Of a stretch of 64,000 nucleotides of DNA, positions 45,985 through 57,628 are shown in pieces. Source of the stretch: Rhipidocladum racemiflorum (Eukaryota; Streptophyta; Magnoliopsida; Poales; Poaceae); NCBI GenBank assembly GCA_036346355.1, contig CM070590.1, positions 46,719,749 through 46,783,748 on the forward strand, written 5' to 3'. The position numbers and the translations under genes were made by a program. Below the pieces are notes generated by a model. That model saw only the letters and a program-made list of their open reading frames with translations, did no database searches and was not told the DNA's origin. Each line of letters opens with the position of its first letter. Position 1 is the first letter of the stretch.

Positions 45985-47327
45985 TGCGCCGCCACCCCTA
46001 CCGTGTAGCCCATTCCCGTGCACACCCGTAGCCCTAACTCACCGAGCTCAAGCCGCCGTTGTTGCACCGCAATCGCTCGCCGTAGTGGACTTAGGGTTCC
46101 GCCGCGGTTCTCCTTCGTTTCCGCTGCCGTCCGCCGTTCTCCGCCGTGTTGGTGCCCAGATCCGGAACCGCAAGGACAAGACGCGTCGGGTTGTACCATC
46201 CACTCTGCCGGAGGAGCCCTGCAACGCCATTGCCGTGGTCGTCATCTTCGTCTCCGGTGAACTAGCTCCGCCGCGAAGCCATCGCCGTCCTCGAGCTCTC
46301 TCCACCACCCGATCAAGATCCGAGGGCCCAGATTCGTCCACGTCATCCCCGGGTAAATTCTCACGTTTTAGTTTTTAGATCTGTTTTCAACCGTTGGATC
46401 TAGATCCAACGGTTTAGATCGCGCCACGTAGCCATAACTGCACCGTGCTTAGATAGATCTCAGCCGTTAGATCTAGATCGTACGGCTAGGGTTAAACCGC
46501 GTTGTAGCTTAAGATTGGATCTTGACCGTCCGATCAAGATCGAACGGTCCAGATCAATCGAGTGGTTTGCAACGCGTGAGGTTGGAATTGATCTGGACCG
46601 TTGATTTTCAAATCAACGGCCTAGATCGTGCCGCGTGTCCAGTACTTGGACCATCGCGGTCAGCCGCGGTCGCCGCTGACGTCAGCACGTGACGTCAGCG
46701 TGGGACCTGCGCGTCAGTGACCGACGAACCGCACCATGACGTCATGCTGACATCACGGTGGAGCCCAGCTGTCAGAGCCCTCGGCCGAGCCGTGCGCTGA
46801 CGTCACCCGAGGGGCCCACCTGTCAGAGGCACACGTGCCGTGGACCGGGTCCACGGTGGACCGAGCCGAACCGTGCGCCGGGTCCATGGACCTGAGGCGA
46901 CGTGGCGGCCTCCGATTGGTCCACGTGTCATGCTGACGCAATAAATCATTTTCTGAAAATGAAATTATTTATTTAATTCGGTTTATTGATTTTAAATATA
47001 GATGCAAACTTCAAACGCTTATAACTTTTGCGTTTCAACTCCGATTTGGGTGGTTCAAATTTCTAAATTTTCGTAAAAATGAGACCTACTCAAATATGAA
47101 TTTTAATTAATTTTTGATTATGAATATTCCTCTGTTTATATTTAATTAATGTTTTCCTTAAACTTTAAACGATCATAACTTTTCCATTTTAACTCCGATT
47201 TGGACGATTCCATTTTCTAAAAATTTATAAAAATGTGCTCTCTCTGTTTATGAAGTTTATTTGAACTTTTGAGCACTCTTGTGTACTGTTTTATTTATTG
47301 ATTGCTATTTGCACGCGTTACGAGTAG

Positions 47328-48654
47328 ACGTTGAATGCCCGAAGGCTTCGAAGGTGAAGTGTTGACCCAGGAGCCAGCCCAAGACCAAGAACAAGTACTC
47401 TTTGAAGGCAAGTTATGCTTTGACCATTGATCCCATTTTTGAAATTAATTTGATTTAAATTATTGCATGCTAATTTAAATTAGAAAATGCTTTATTTAAT
47501 TATGGGAAATTAGATAAATGCCAAATTGTTGTATGACACCTTGGTTAATTAAATATGTGCCATGACCCCTTGTCACCCTAGTGTGGATTATTAGTTGGAT
47601 ATTATTAAATTGCCAACATGGGTAGTTAGACCGATGTAGTATGCTTAGCCTTGCCACGTGAAATGCTTTGGACAATCAAATGCTAATATTGACTTAATGA
47701 GATATTGAACCTGTTTTGAAGAAGTATCATGTGTTGTGATTGTCGATGGCACGTGGTGCATGGTAATCAACTGGGGTTTGATAAATAGTTTTCGACCGGG
47801 GCATGTGGCAAGAATGATCGGGCGGGCCAGTTGTGGCACCGAGAACGTTGATTCGGTTCTTCGAGTAGTCTTGCCCTGGTCACCCTAAGGACTTAACCTT
47901 GCAAGCCTTTGAACTGAGTCAAACGTGCAACCACATGTCTGTAATGGGACGGACCTAGTTGATTAAGTTGCTAATAACGTACTTGTGGGACCTCGGGGTG
48001 TCAACTATACCTTTTGTGTAGTTGTACGGGGGAGCGTACCGGGGTTGCGGCCAGGTACCCATCTAACGGTGGATTGGCCTAAACTTCGCCTTCGCTAAGG
48101 GAAGGGTTAGTGTGCAATTACCGGGGAGGACCACTTGTGCTGTTAGAAGTTTCCGGAAGACTTTGTTACGGACACTCGCCTTTGTGGTGGTTGGCTGTAT
48201 CTTGTGGGTAAAGTGCATAACCTCTGCAGAGTGTAAAATCTATTCGAATAGCCGTGTTTGCGGCATTGGACATCGCTCGGGAATTACAGTCAAGGGTTAG
48301 ACTTTCTTGAAAATAACTTGGACTTGAAAGGTTTGGTCTGGTTTAATAATGACGTTGATGGAAATGTGGATTAGGAATAGGAAATATGTTTATTTAACTC
48401 CTGGAAAAGTTATTGTTCTTATACTCGTTTTTACTTCTTTTGAATCTACTTATGTTACTTGTCAAATGCCGTTTTACTGCAATTATACCCTGAGCTACTC
48501 CTTTGTACTAAGCCATGCATGTAGTATATTAGTTTGCATTCTGTGCATGACTTGCTGAGTACCAAGTACTCACCCTTGCCACAATACAACATCAGTTGAA
48601 GAAGAGCCTACACCAGCTTTGGAGGAGGAGCTCCAAGAGGAACCGTCTATCTAG
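47328..48654 (+). other. Putative spliced LTR cassette in S3 (exons 47328-47407 and 48596-48654)
   Basis: Acceptor GAGTAG, GC donor GCAAGT at 47408, acceptor ATCAG, stop TAG 48652-48654. Exon 2 lacks one base (80 nt) near 47335, which breaks the frame in this copy. An exon 1 donor GTAAAT lies at 46353 in phase 1 with an open frame from 46085. Hairpin 48557-48571. Exon 3 reads EEEPTPALEEELQEEPSI. Confidence 0.45.
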
Positions 48655-48945
48655 GGAGTGAGCCCAGTCAGTTGCCTGTGGTATACTGGATGGCGCCACG
48701 AAGTTATCTCATTTTTCGCTGCTGTTATTTCTCTTTTAATGAGTTTTCGCCCTGCGCGGCGTATATTTGTAAGTTGACCTTAAGGTCGAGCAACCAGCTT
48801 GGTTAACTATTTAAAGTACCTTATTATTTCGTTGAGTATGATTGTGATATTTACCAATGTTGAGACTGTGTGCACTAGCGTGTTCCTGGACTAGTGCTGA
48901 ATACACAGAGGGTCTGGATTTGCAAATTCGGGTCCCGACACCTTC

Positions 48946-49744
48946 CCACGTCGGAGACCATTTTCCATATCGGCTATCTTTTATTCCGATGGGCAGAATG
49001 GTTTTTCACACCAAGTCACCTTCCTCAAACGATTTTGGTACAACTCTCTTATTGTATGCCTCTGTGACCCTAGCTTTGTTCTTCAGGATTCGTTCTAATG
49101 TCTTATGCCTTGATTTCGTCAAGTGTTATAGATTATCGGCCAATGCATTCTTATAATATTGGGCTGAGAACATATCCTGCTTGGTGGTCCTTAGTGAACT
49201 TAAGCTGACCTCAATCGGCAAAACGACTTCTTGCCCATATACTAATTGATATGGTGATAATTTAATAACCCCATGGCAAGAAATCCGATACGACCACAAT
49301 GCATCAGCCAATGTTGTGTGCCAGCTTCTAGGTTTTTCACCGACCTTTCTCTTAATGAACTTAATCAAAGTCTTATTCAACGACTCAACTTGCCCATTGG
49401 CCTGCACGTAATATGTTGACGAATTTAGCAATCTGATCCCAAAACATCTGGCAAAGCTCTGAAATGCATCGAACATGAACACAGTGCTTTGATCGGTCCT
49501 AATTGTCTGTGGGATTCCAAACTGATAGACAATATGTTCCTACCCGAAATCTATTACTTCTGTACTCATAACCTTCTTTAATGGGATCTCCTTAACTCAT
49601 TTCGAGAAGTAAGCGGTCGCAGCCAATATAAACTTATGCCCTTTACTCGAGGCAGGATAGATTTGCCCGATTATATCTATACCCCACACTAGGAAAGTCC
49701 ATGGTTTTATAACCAGGTGTAAGGTTGCTGCAGGTGCATTTTTG
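48946..49744 (-). pseudogene. pol: Tat integrase core (T1)
   Basis: Minus strand: a degenerate start near 49700 (FLVWGIDIIGQIYPASSKGHKF, then TGA for an expected Trp), the second Asp region just above 49482, and STYYVQANGQVESLNKTLIKF with the Glu. WHTTLADALWSYR and SPYQLVYGQEVVLPIEV are typical of the Tat/Athila branch. The 5' side is cut by the G3 LTR. Confidence 0.85.
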
Positions 49745-50580
49745 TAACATCCCAAAAATTTCTTTTAATATATCTAGTGTGTTTCTGGGATTATTTGTAA
49801 CTCTCCGAAATTCACTTGGGACCCTCGCGAGTAAGTCGGATTTAGGTTTATTGGACTAATCGTATTAAATAAAGATCATGCATTTTCGAATAAGCATAAA
49901 ATCTAAAATTTTGTTGATAATTAAGATATTTGGTATACGAGAGTGTTCACTTCAAATATTTTCAAAAAACATGCTATATAACGTAAAGCGTTGATTTTAC
50001 AAAAATCTGTACAGGTGTCTGATTCACTAAAAGATTTTTTATGAAAAATCTATACGTCGAAAAATTAAGAAACCAACTTTGTTAGGTTCCAAATAGTTCC
50101 TAGTATTTTCGAGGAATTTTTCGAATTTTTAGAACATCCCTGTTTTTTTTCCGCAACATGTTCTGATAACGTATACGCGTATATACCTTCATGAATGACG
50201 CTCGTGAACGTAGTGAAGCCGGGGACGTTTGGTTTCTCCAGCCGTTGCATGTAAGCAGGGATACATGACATTCTATCTACTTAGCTTCCAGCTGTTCCAA
50301 CTTTTAAAACAACGCTTGAACGTTTTAGCTCCTGGCCGATTCCATTTTCCAGAGCATCACATGAGTGCTTCATCATTTCCAGCCGTCTTCTTTTTGTGCA
50401 TGGCACTAAACGTTTCTCCATCACCTTTTCACTTCCTAAACGTTTCTCCTCTTCCAGCCGAACGGTTCCTTTCCGTTTTCACTACTACTTGTTTGCACTA
50501 CTAGTCGTTCTTCCGCATGCGTGGGGTCATTTTCCATTCCAGCCATTTCCATTTCGCTAGCGATCTTTTGTTCCGCTGTT

Positions 50581-50870
50581 GACGCCGCCGTCTACATCGT
50601 CGCCGTCGCTACCGTATCGTCGTCGCCGTCGTCATCGCCGCCGTCTCGTCGCCGTTGGTCGTCGACGTCGCCGTTGCTTCCGCCGTCATCTACGTCGCCG
50701 CTGTCGCCGTCATCGTGTATGTCACCGTCGTCGTCTATGTCGTTGTCACCGTGTACGCCACCGTCTCACCGTCGCTGCCGCCGTCGTCTACGTTGGTCGC
50801 CGCCGCTACCGCCGTCGTCTACGTTGGTCGTCGTCGCCTTCCCCTGCGCCAGCCGGTATACCTGTTTTTC
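50581..50870 (+). repeat. Imperfect GTC/GCC trinucleotide tract in G3 LTR
   Basis: About 290 bp dominated by CGTCGCCGT-type words in the place where other LTRs have a GC-rich leader. All frames give simple Arg, Ser or Val runs, so it is better read as an expanded microsatellite than as a gene. Confidence 0.7.
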
Positions 50871-51566
50871 TTTTCCTTCGTGTGCGCTCTATCTCTACCG
50901 ATCGGTGGATCTCGTCGTGTATTTACGCGTGTATATGTATTAGTTTAGATGAACGCCGGAATATACGTAAGCCTGTTAGACGTGTGTGTGTTTTTATATA
51001 TATACTAGTGTGTATATACGTATATATTAGACAGCGGCTTGCATGTATACTAAAATATACTCGGCTGTACGCGTGAATACGTGTATACGTATTTGTAACT
51101 ATATGTATAGTATATGTATGCGTTGCATAGGAATCTCTCTAGCCAAACCTCAATACGTGCAGCTGTAGTGTTCTTTCGCCTGGGAACAGTGCCATGCATA
51201 GGATGGAATGAGAGATTAGTGTACGTGTTAATTCCTGGAAATTGCGAATTTTGTCTTTTTCGCTAAAAATTCATTTTAAGTCTGAATCGCTTGCCACAAA
51301 TTTTTTTAATTAGTAGAAATTAATACCTTCCTACTGTATTTTTTATGAAATTTTATAAATAAATTTGTACTTTTAAATTATTTGCGAAATGTCTAAACTT
51401 ACGAATTTTGTAGCTCTTAAACTATACGTCCAAAAATTCCGAAATAAATTTTATAAATCTTAGAAAATGCTAAACTAATTAGTTGGAAGTTTTCGTGAAA
51501 TTACGAGCTAGTTTGATTTGTAGTATTTTTCGAATGTGTGTTTAATTGGTTGTTTGCTACGCATAG

Positions 51567-52969
51567 ACGTTGAACTGTGCGAGAGTGCGGAAGTTGAAGA
51601 CCAAGCTCAAGCCCTAGATCAAGATCATCATCTCTTTGAAGGCAAGTTGTGCTTTGACCATGTTGCTCCTAATTTTTGGAAATATACTTTGATTTAAATT
51701 ATGCATGATCTGTTGTTAAAATGAATTAATTTAATTTAGGTAAAGTAGTTAATCTACCTAATTGTTAATTCCACCCGTGATGATTAATATTTGTATGCCA
51801 TGTATCCATTGTCACCTTAGATTGGTTTAAAATAGTTGGATGTTAATATTGTGCCAACACGGGAGGCTAGACCGTGACAAGTTGCTTAGTATTGCTTATA
51901 CGTGAAACATGTTTCAAATAGCAAAAGAATATTGACTAATGAAATATGGAACGAATTTTGGAAAGGTTGTAATATTGCCACATGATGATGTGAAGTGTGG
52001 GTACCTTTGTGGTTCTACATGGTAATTGATATTATTGTTGGCATGTGTTGCACAATAATCAAACTGGGTGGGAAAAGATTTAGACTGGGGCAAGTGGCAA
52101 GGTGGCTTCGTGCAAGGTGGGCCTTCGTGGCAACGGGATGAGTGATGTGAGGTCTTGGTGCCAAAACATGAGAGAAAGATGTCTTGCCCTGGACAGTTAA
52201 GGACTTCACCTTGTAAGCGTTTGAACTAGGCCTTTCGTACAACCACATGACTAGAGTGGGACGGTCTTAGTTTAGTAGGATTCTGAAGTCTTACCTTTGA
52301 TACCTCAGGATGGTGGTTACATCGGGGTAACTATGAGGGGGAGCGTACCAGATCTACGGCTTGGTGCCCACCCAACGGTGATTGTCAGTCCTACACTTCG
52401 ATCCTTTGTGGGGGAAGTGGTAGTGAAAGCAATACCGGAGAGGGTCATAGGTGTAGATGAAGGTTTCTGAAAAACTTCATTACAGTCAATCGCCTTTGTG
52501 GTGTGCGGCAGTATCATGTGGGAAAAGTGTACAACCTCTGCAGAGTGTGTCAAAACTATTCGAATAGCCGAGTCCACGGTACTGGACAAAGCTCGGGGAT
52601 TACAGTCAAGGGGTAGATTTTCTAAAATAAAATGTGGGAAGATTGGCTGAGTGCCAGAGATGATGATAAATTGACTTAGGCTTTGTGCCCTGCTTATGAA
52701 ATGAGATTGTGAACTTAATATACTATAATATGATTTCACTGTTTTTTGAATCTATTATAGTTATTCAATCAAAGCAAAACGCTATTTAATGCAAAGGAAC
52801 CAATTAAACCATTCCTTTGGAAGAAGCCATGCATATAGTAATAGGATTGCACCTCTGTGCATGACTTGCTGAGTATGTTGTATACTCACCCTTGCCAATC
52901 AACAAAACATCAGAAGAAGAGTCTACACCCGCATGGGAGGAGGAGTATGTCGAGGACCAGGAGAACTAG
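51567..52969 (+). other. Putative spliced LTR cassette in G3 LTR (exons 51567-51641 and 52914-52969)
   Basis: Exon 2 is 75 nt after GCATAG and before the GC donor GCAAGT. Exon 3 is 56 nt after ATCAG and ends TAG 52967-52969. The joint is phase 1, and a phase-1 exon 1 donor (GTATAC) lies at 50856. Sequence differs strongly from the S1/G1/S3 group yet keeps acidic/Gln content (DQAQALDQDHHLFE, then EEESTPAWEEEYVEDQEN). Hairpin GAGTAT/ATACTC at 52871-52887. No in-frame ATG was found upstream. Confidence 0.48.
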
Positions 52970-53102
52970 GAGGCAACCTTCGTCAGATGCCTGTGGTGTT
53001 GTGAAGCTTATCAAGACTTTTATTTTCTGCTGCTTATGTTTACTTGTTTTTAATTGAGTAAGCCCTGCGTGGCTGAATATTGTAAGGAGACCTTAAGGTC
53101 TT

Positions 53103-56100
53103 TGTGAGACCCTCATTTTTATGTCACTAAATAACATAAATATGAGGCTCTTTAAGTGCATCCTGTGCCATTCCCATGATCAGTGGCTGGCACGCACAAA
53201 CACAATTTGGATATTACAGCCACACAAATACACACTTTTATTACATCACAAGTTTTATAGTGTTATTACAATACCAAAAGTAGCAGGAAATTAAAACCAT
53301 GTCACGTAGTATGCCAACTATTCCATAATTCCACAGGCAACTGCTGAGATGAACCTAGAAAGATCCGTCATTATTGTAATCTTGCTCTTCACCTAAAAAC
53401 ATTGTTGAAGCAAGTTGAGTACATTGGTACTCGCAAGACTTTGTAGTGTATGCAATTCCTGGAATATATGCAGGCTGGAATAGAAAGTGGGTTTCTACAG
53501 TTGCTTTGCATAAAGCGAAAGTTTTTGAATGAAGTAATACTGGATAATAATGGAAAGCGTAAATAAAACATTAAAACAGTTTGATAAGTAATTGAGATAA
53601 CAAATAATAAAAAGATAATAACATTTTACTCACGGCCCTTTTGTGAGTAAAATAACGGACAAGACCCTCCATGGTCTTAACAAGTCAAAATGACAATAAA
53701 TGACATTTATACAGATTTGAATCATTTCCAAAACATTTAAACAAGTTTTTGAATATAGAAAAACAATTAACTAGTGTCAGTTCGCCAAGTCGTCCATGAC
53801 CGTGGACACGGCTATTCGAATAGTTTTAGACTCTGCAGAGTTTGTACTGCTTTACCCACAAGATATGTTCTCCCTTTTTGCAAGCTATAAGACACACTTC
53901 CTTTGGTATGCCCGCGAGGAGTTCATAACGAAACTGTTCGATTACTTGAACCTTAACTTTGCACTAGCCCAGTGACGTTACCCCTGACTATGATGGAAGC
54001 AAACAAATGGTGAAACAATAGTATTCAGAGCCCGCGGCTCAAATGGTACAACAACAGCCCCAATTCATAGCCAGCAGACACCGTTACAACGGCAGATGCC
54101 AACACCTCGGTGATGACACCTCCTCGAGCAAACCAATACCGGAATGCTCGTGCTACAACCGCCTACCAATGTGCAAAGCTAATTCCCAAATAATTTAATA
54201 AGTTAAGACTGTCCCGATCCGGTACTTGTGGATGTACGGTTTACTTGGATCATGCAACACTACGTTCGGTCCTTAGAGTGACATGGGCGATAACTCCACC
54301 CTAGCTACGTACACGTTAAAACATGTACAACCGGCTATTGCCAATAATCACCCACATCAAAACAGTAGTTTTATTTTCATTTTTATCAAACTACTGTATC
54401 CTTTCTTCGCTTAAATAAACCATAAAAGATTTCATAAAGAAAGATGTGTGGGTGTAAATGTCGCTGACGTTTTCTAAGCATTACTAAGCAAATGCAATTA
54501 GTAAGCGTTATTCCCATCTGACATATGAATCTACCCATTCCTAGGGTTATCATGGAGCTTATGTCAACAATATTCAGGAAATCCTCCAATATGGGTTATA
54601 GCTACCATACAACAGAAAATAAGGATTTGCTAGAATATAAGGCATGCAGGCAGATTGTTAATCACATTTTAGTTGATTATGAAATCTGGGTTCAAAATGC
54701 TCAAAGGGGTGCTTGCCTTGCTCCTCAACGATGTAAGCTGGGTCGGTGTCGTCGACGGCGTAGTCGGCAGTCTCAGCGTCTATACGTCGAGTACGAACAT
54801 GGCAAATAAGATACTTTAATATCGATAAAAGAAGCAAATACGCAAACAACAAAGATAGCAGTTGAAAGATTCAAATGAAATCAATTCAAATCAACCAATG
54901 ATAGCAATCATTTCATCACTTCATGTATTAGCTAAGTCGTTAAATTATAGTCCTAAGGATTAAAGTTTTAGGGCATACAACACGGCTATCTTCTTTGTGT
55001 ATTATTTCATTCTAATTTACGAATTCAGGAGGCTAAGATTGTAGGTTTATATTTAACAAAGTTCATTTGCAGGGTGTATGATTAATTGTACTAATATGAA
55101 TTAGCATATAAAGTAACCCTAATCATATTTAATGAAAGAACATGGTACATCTTAACTTTCATTTTACCATCTGATCCTAATTAGTGTAATGAGCACAAAG
55201 AAACAAGTTTCATTCATGTTAGATGATTTTTGATCAAGTTATTGCAATTATATTAAATATAAGCATTAATTAAAGTCCTAATAGGAAATTTTCACAAACT
55301 AACTCCAAATCCAGATCTAATTACATATTTGAGTAGTAGTTGACCTAAGGATCCTAACAAAATTTGTTTCACTCAATTTGGACCTATTTTGCAAAATTTC
55401 TATATGGCACATATTTAAATTTTACTTTTTAAATTTAAATTCAGATTCAAATTTCTAAACAAGTTTAAAATGTTTTTACATATTATGAAACTAGATGATT
55501 TATGATGAATTTAGGAATTTATCTCATTCAATTTGGAGTTATAGTTTAAAAGTTATAAGCATTTGAATTAATTCGAGTTCTTAAAATCAGAAAAAAGGAT
55601 AAATGCGCTTTCCTTAAAGGAAAGCGTATTCTTGCAATTCACGCGGGCTAGGTTTTGAACTGGCCTGAGGCTACTGACATACGGGGTCCACCCGTCAGCG
55701 GCGCGCGTGCGAGGCGAGTGCAAAAGCGCGCAACGGTGCGGCTGGGCCCGTATGGCAGTGAAGCTTGGCTCAGCTGCGAGCGCAGCGAGCGTGAGACTGA
55801 CCTTCCGGGCCCGCGTGACAGAGACACGGCGCAGGGGAGTTGGCCGTCGACCTCGCCGGCGGCTCTCCGGCGGCGTCGATCGAGTTTGGAGGGTTCCTAC
55901 AGCATCAGTGGACCAAGGTGAACTTAGGGATGTGCTTGGTTATGGGTGGTGTTCGGGGGTTTTGGGTGCTCCGCGGTGGACGGCGGCGAGCTACGGTGAG
56001 GTACAGCACGGGAGTGCTACGGAGGGTTCCCGAAGTAATGATCATCCGGGTGAGTTACAGGAGGTCCTAGGGACTCTAATCATTCATTCGAATCCGAAAG

Positions 56101-57628
56101 CAAACAGCCGGGTTGAGCTCTCACCGAGCGTCGGTAATGGCGGAGAGGGGGCACACGGTGCGGGAGCTCTCCGGTGTGGTTCGGGCTGCAACAAGGTGCG
56201 CATAAGTTTCATTAGCACCCAGAGATACTCCAAGATCAAACAATTTGGATGCTTCCTTACCGAGTCAAGTGAATTTGGAGTTTCCCCCAAATCGGCTTCG
56301 CCGGCAACGAGGAAGAAAGCTTCGGCCTGGGTGGTTCCGGGCGCGTGAGGGTGAATGGGTATGTTTCTTGAGTTCACCTAGGGTTAACGCTCCTATTTCT
56401 TTGCTTAAATAGGCGCGGGAGGCGGTTTGGCTCAGAGAAGGAATGGCGGTGGTCTCTGGGAGCTCTCCCCTCAGCTCGGCCAAAGGTCAAGGGCACAGGG
56501 CAGAGCATGGGCAAGGTTGGAAGCTGGCAGCGGCTCGCCAGGGTGGCCTCGAGGCGCGGAATTGCGGCGGGATGAGGACAAATGCCAAGGCGGTAAAGCG
56601 GGCTTTGCCGGCGACAGAGAGAACGAGAGAGAGACAGAGACTGAGAGACCAAGGGAGAAGAAGGCTCTGGCCTTCTGGGTCCACAAGGCAGAGGGAGAAG
56701 AGGGAGAGCATGACGTGCGGGTCGGGAGGCTTCTGGGTCCCGTCGGCAGTGGTGCTAGCGCACGGCTGGCTGGACGCGTGGACCCACACGTAAGGCTATA
56801 GAGAGAGAACTCCAGTTCTTTCCCAGACAGCACACTAAACGCATTAATTCATGGGTCAAGTCATCTCAAGATTTTTCGAAACTTTTTCTACAAGTTGCTG
56901 GGTGAGTTATCTACTTCCAGTAAAAATTTGAGGTTAAAATGATCTACCTTTTAATTATAATAATTCTGACAACAAATGCTGCACAGAAAAACCAATTTAG
57001 TTTTTGAATTGATTAAAGGACTAGATCAACCTATTTAATTTTGAAATTTTTACTGAAGGTGTGTTTCTATATAATGGATCTACCATAAAAATTTCAACAT
57101 TAAATTCTCATTAATTAATTCTCCATAAATCTTTTATTGATTTCTGCAGAATTTCAAATTTGCCTAAAATAAATGCTAAAACATAGTAAAAATGATTATT
57201 AATTTTTGAAACTTTTTGTGGGTGAAGATGATATCTCTGAGGTCTTAAGGTAAAAATTCCAAAGTCTAGAATGCCCCAAATTTATCTCTAAAAATCTGAC
57301 ATTGAACTGGTCAGAGAAAGGATTTATCATTTTTAATTGTTTTCTTCACTAGTAAAAGCATTCACATGGTCTTTTGACCATCTAGGGGTATTTTCTAGGG
57401 TTTGGCCAGGTTATACAAAGATTTTTACCATGGTAATTTCATTTCTTACCATTTTACTATTTTCTCTTTTCTTTTCTTTTCTTTCTTAAATTCCAACATT
57501 CATTTAATTAATTCAACCAATAGATCAAAAATCAATAAATACACATAAAATCAAGAAATACAACACAAAACTGATTTCACATTTTTAATATTTGATTTTT
57601 ATTGCTTTATAAATTTGAGGATGTTACA
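53103..57628 (-). mobile_element. Solo LTR S4 (4526 bp) inside G3 5' LTR
   Basis: Flanked by gtctt at 53098-53102 and 57629-57633. On the minus strand it starts TGTAACATCCTC and ends GGGTCTCACA. A TATA-like TATTTAAG (56411-56405), a GC-rich stretch (55640-56830), block CTCTGCAGAG / CTATTCGAATAG (53798-53858), and cassette exons. Bases 54860-55640 and 56830-57620 are AT-rich with no gene. The open frames in the GC-rich part look like composition effects. Confidence 0.92.
53355..54779 (-). other. Putative spliced LTR cassette in S4 (exons 54779-54717 and 53392-53355)
   Basis: Minus strand: acceptor GTATAG, exon 2 of 63 nt, GC donor GCAAGC; acceptor TTTTAG, exon 3 of 38 nt with stop TAG 53357-53355. 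Phase 1 joint. Peptide DAETADYAVDDTDPAYIVEE then EEQDYNNDGSF. Hairpin GAGTAC/GTACTC at 53417-53432. Exon 1 was not identified: the best upstream donor (near 56260) is preceded by a stop in the required frame. Confidence 0.42.

Larger units (their letters stand above)
45347..48940 (+). mobile_element. Solo LTR S3 (3594 bp, Tekay-type) in Tat pol
   Basis: Flanked by ccttc at 45342-45346 and 48941-48945. TGTAACACCCC ... GTCCCGACA. TATTTAA at 45978-45984. GATC-centred palindromes near 45750, 45855, 46309, 46390, 46463, 46527 and 46598. TGACGTCA motifs 46676-46805. A tandemly repeated 'ATAACTTTTGCGTTT' type segment at about 47013 and 47165. Block CTCTGCAGAG / CTATTCGAATAG at 48211-48265. Cassette exons 47328-48654. 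Confidence 0.93.
42644..49744 (-). mobile_element. Tat-clade gypsy T1 (oldest layer), split by S3
   Basis: Minus-strand pol: integrase 49744-48946 and its end 45346-45128. The remainder down to 42644 is the long region between pol and the 3' LTR. That region carries an ORF on the opposite strand, a recognised trait of Tat elements. G2 cut its 3' side and G3 its 5' side. Confidence 0.82.

Noticed and set aside
50579..51076. Arg-rich 165-codon frame in G3 LTR
   Set aside because: Product of a GTC/GCC microsatellite, no ATG in frame.
55655..56801. Long overlapping open frames on both strands in S4
   Set aside because: High GC gives open frames in several phases at once; there is no domain, no conserved counterpart, and they lie in the LTR leader.
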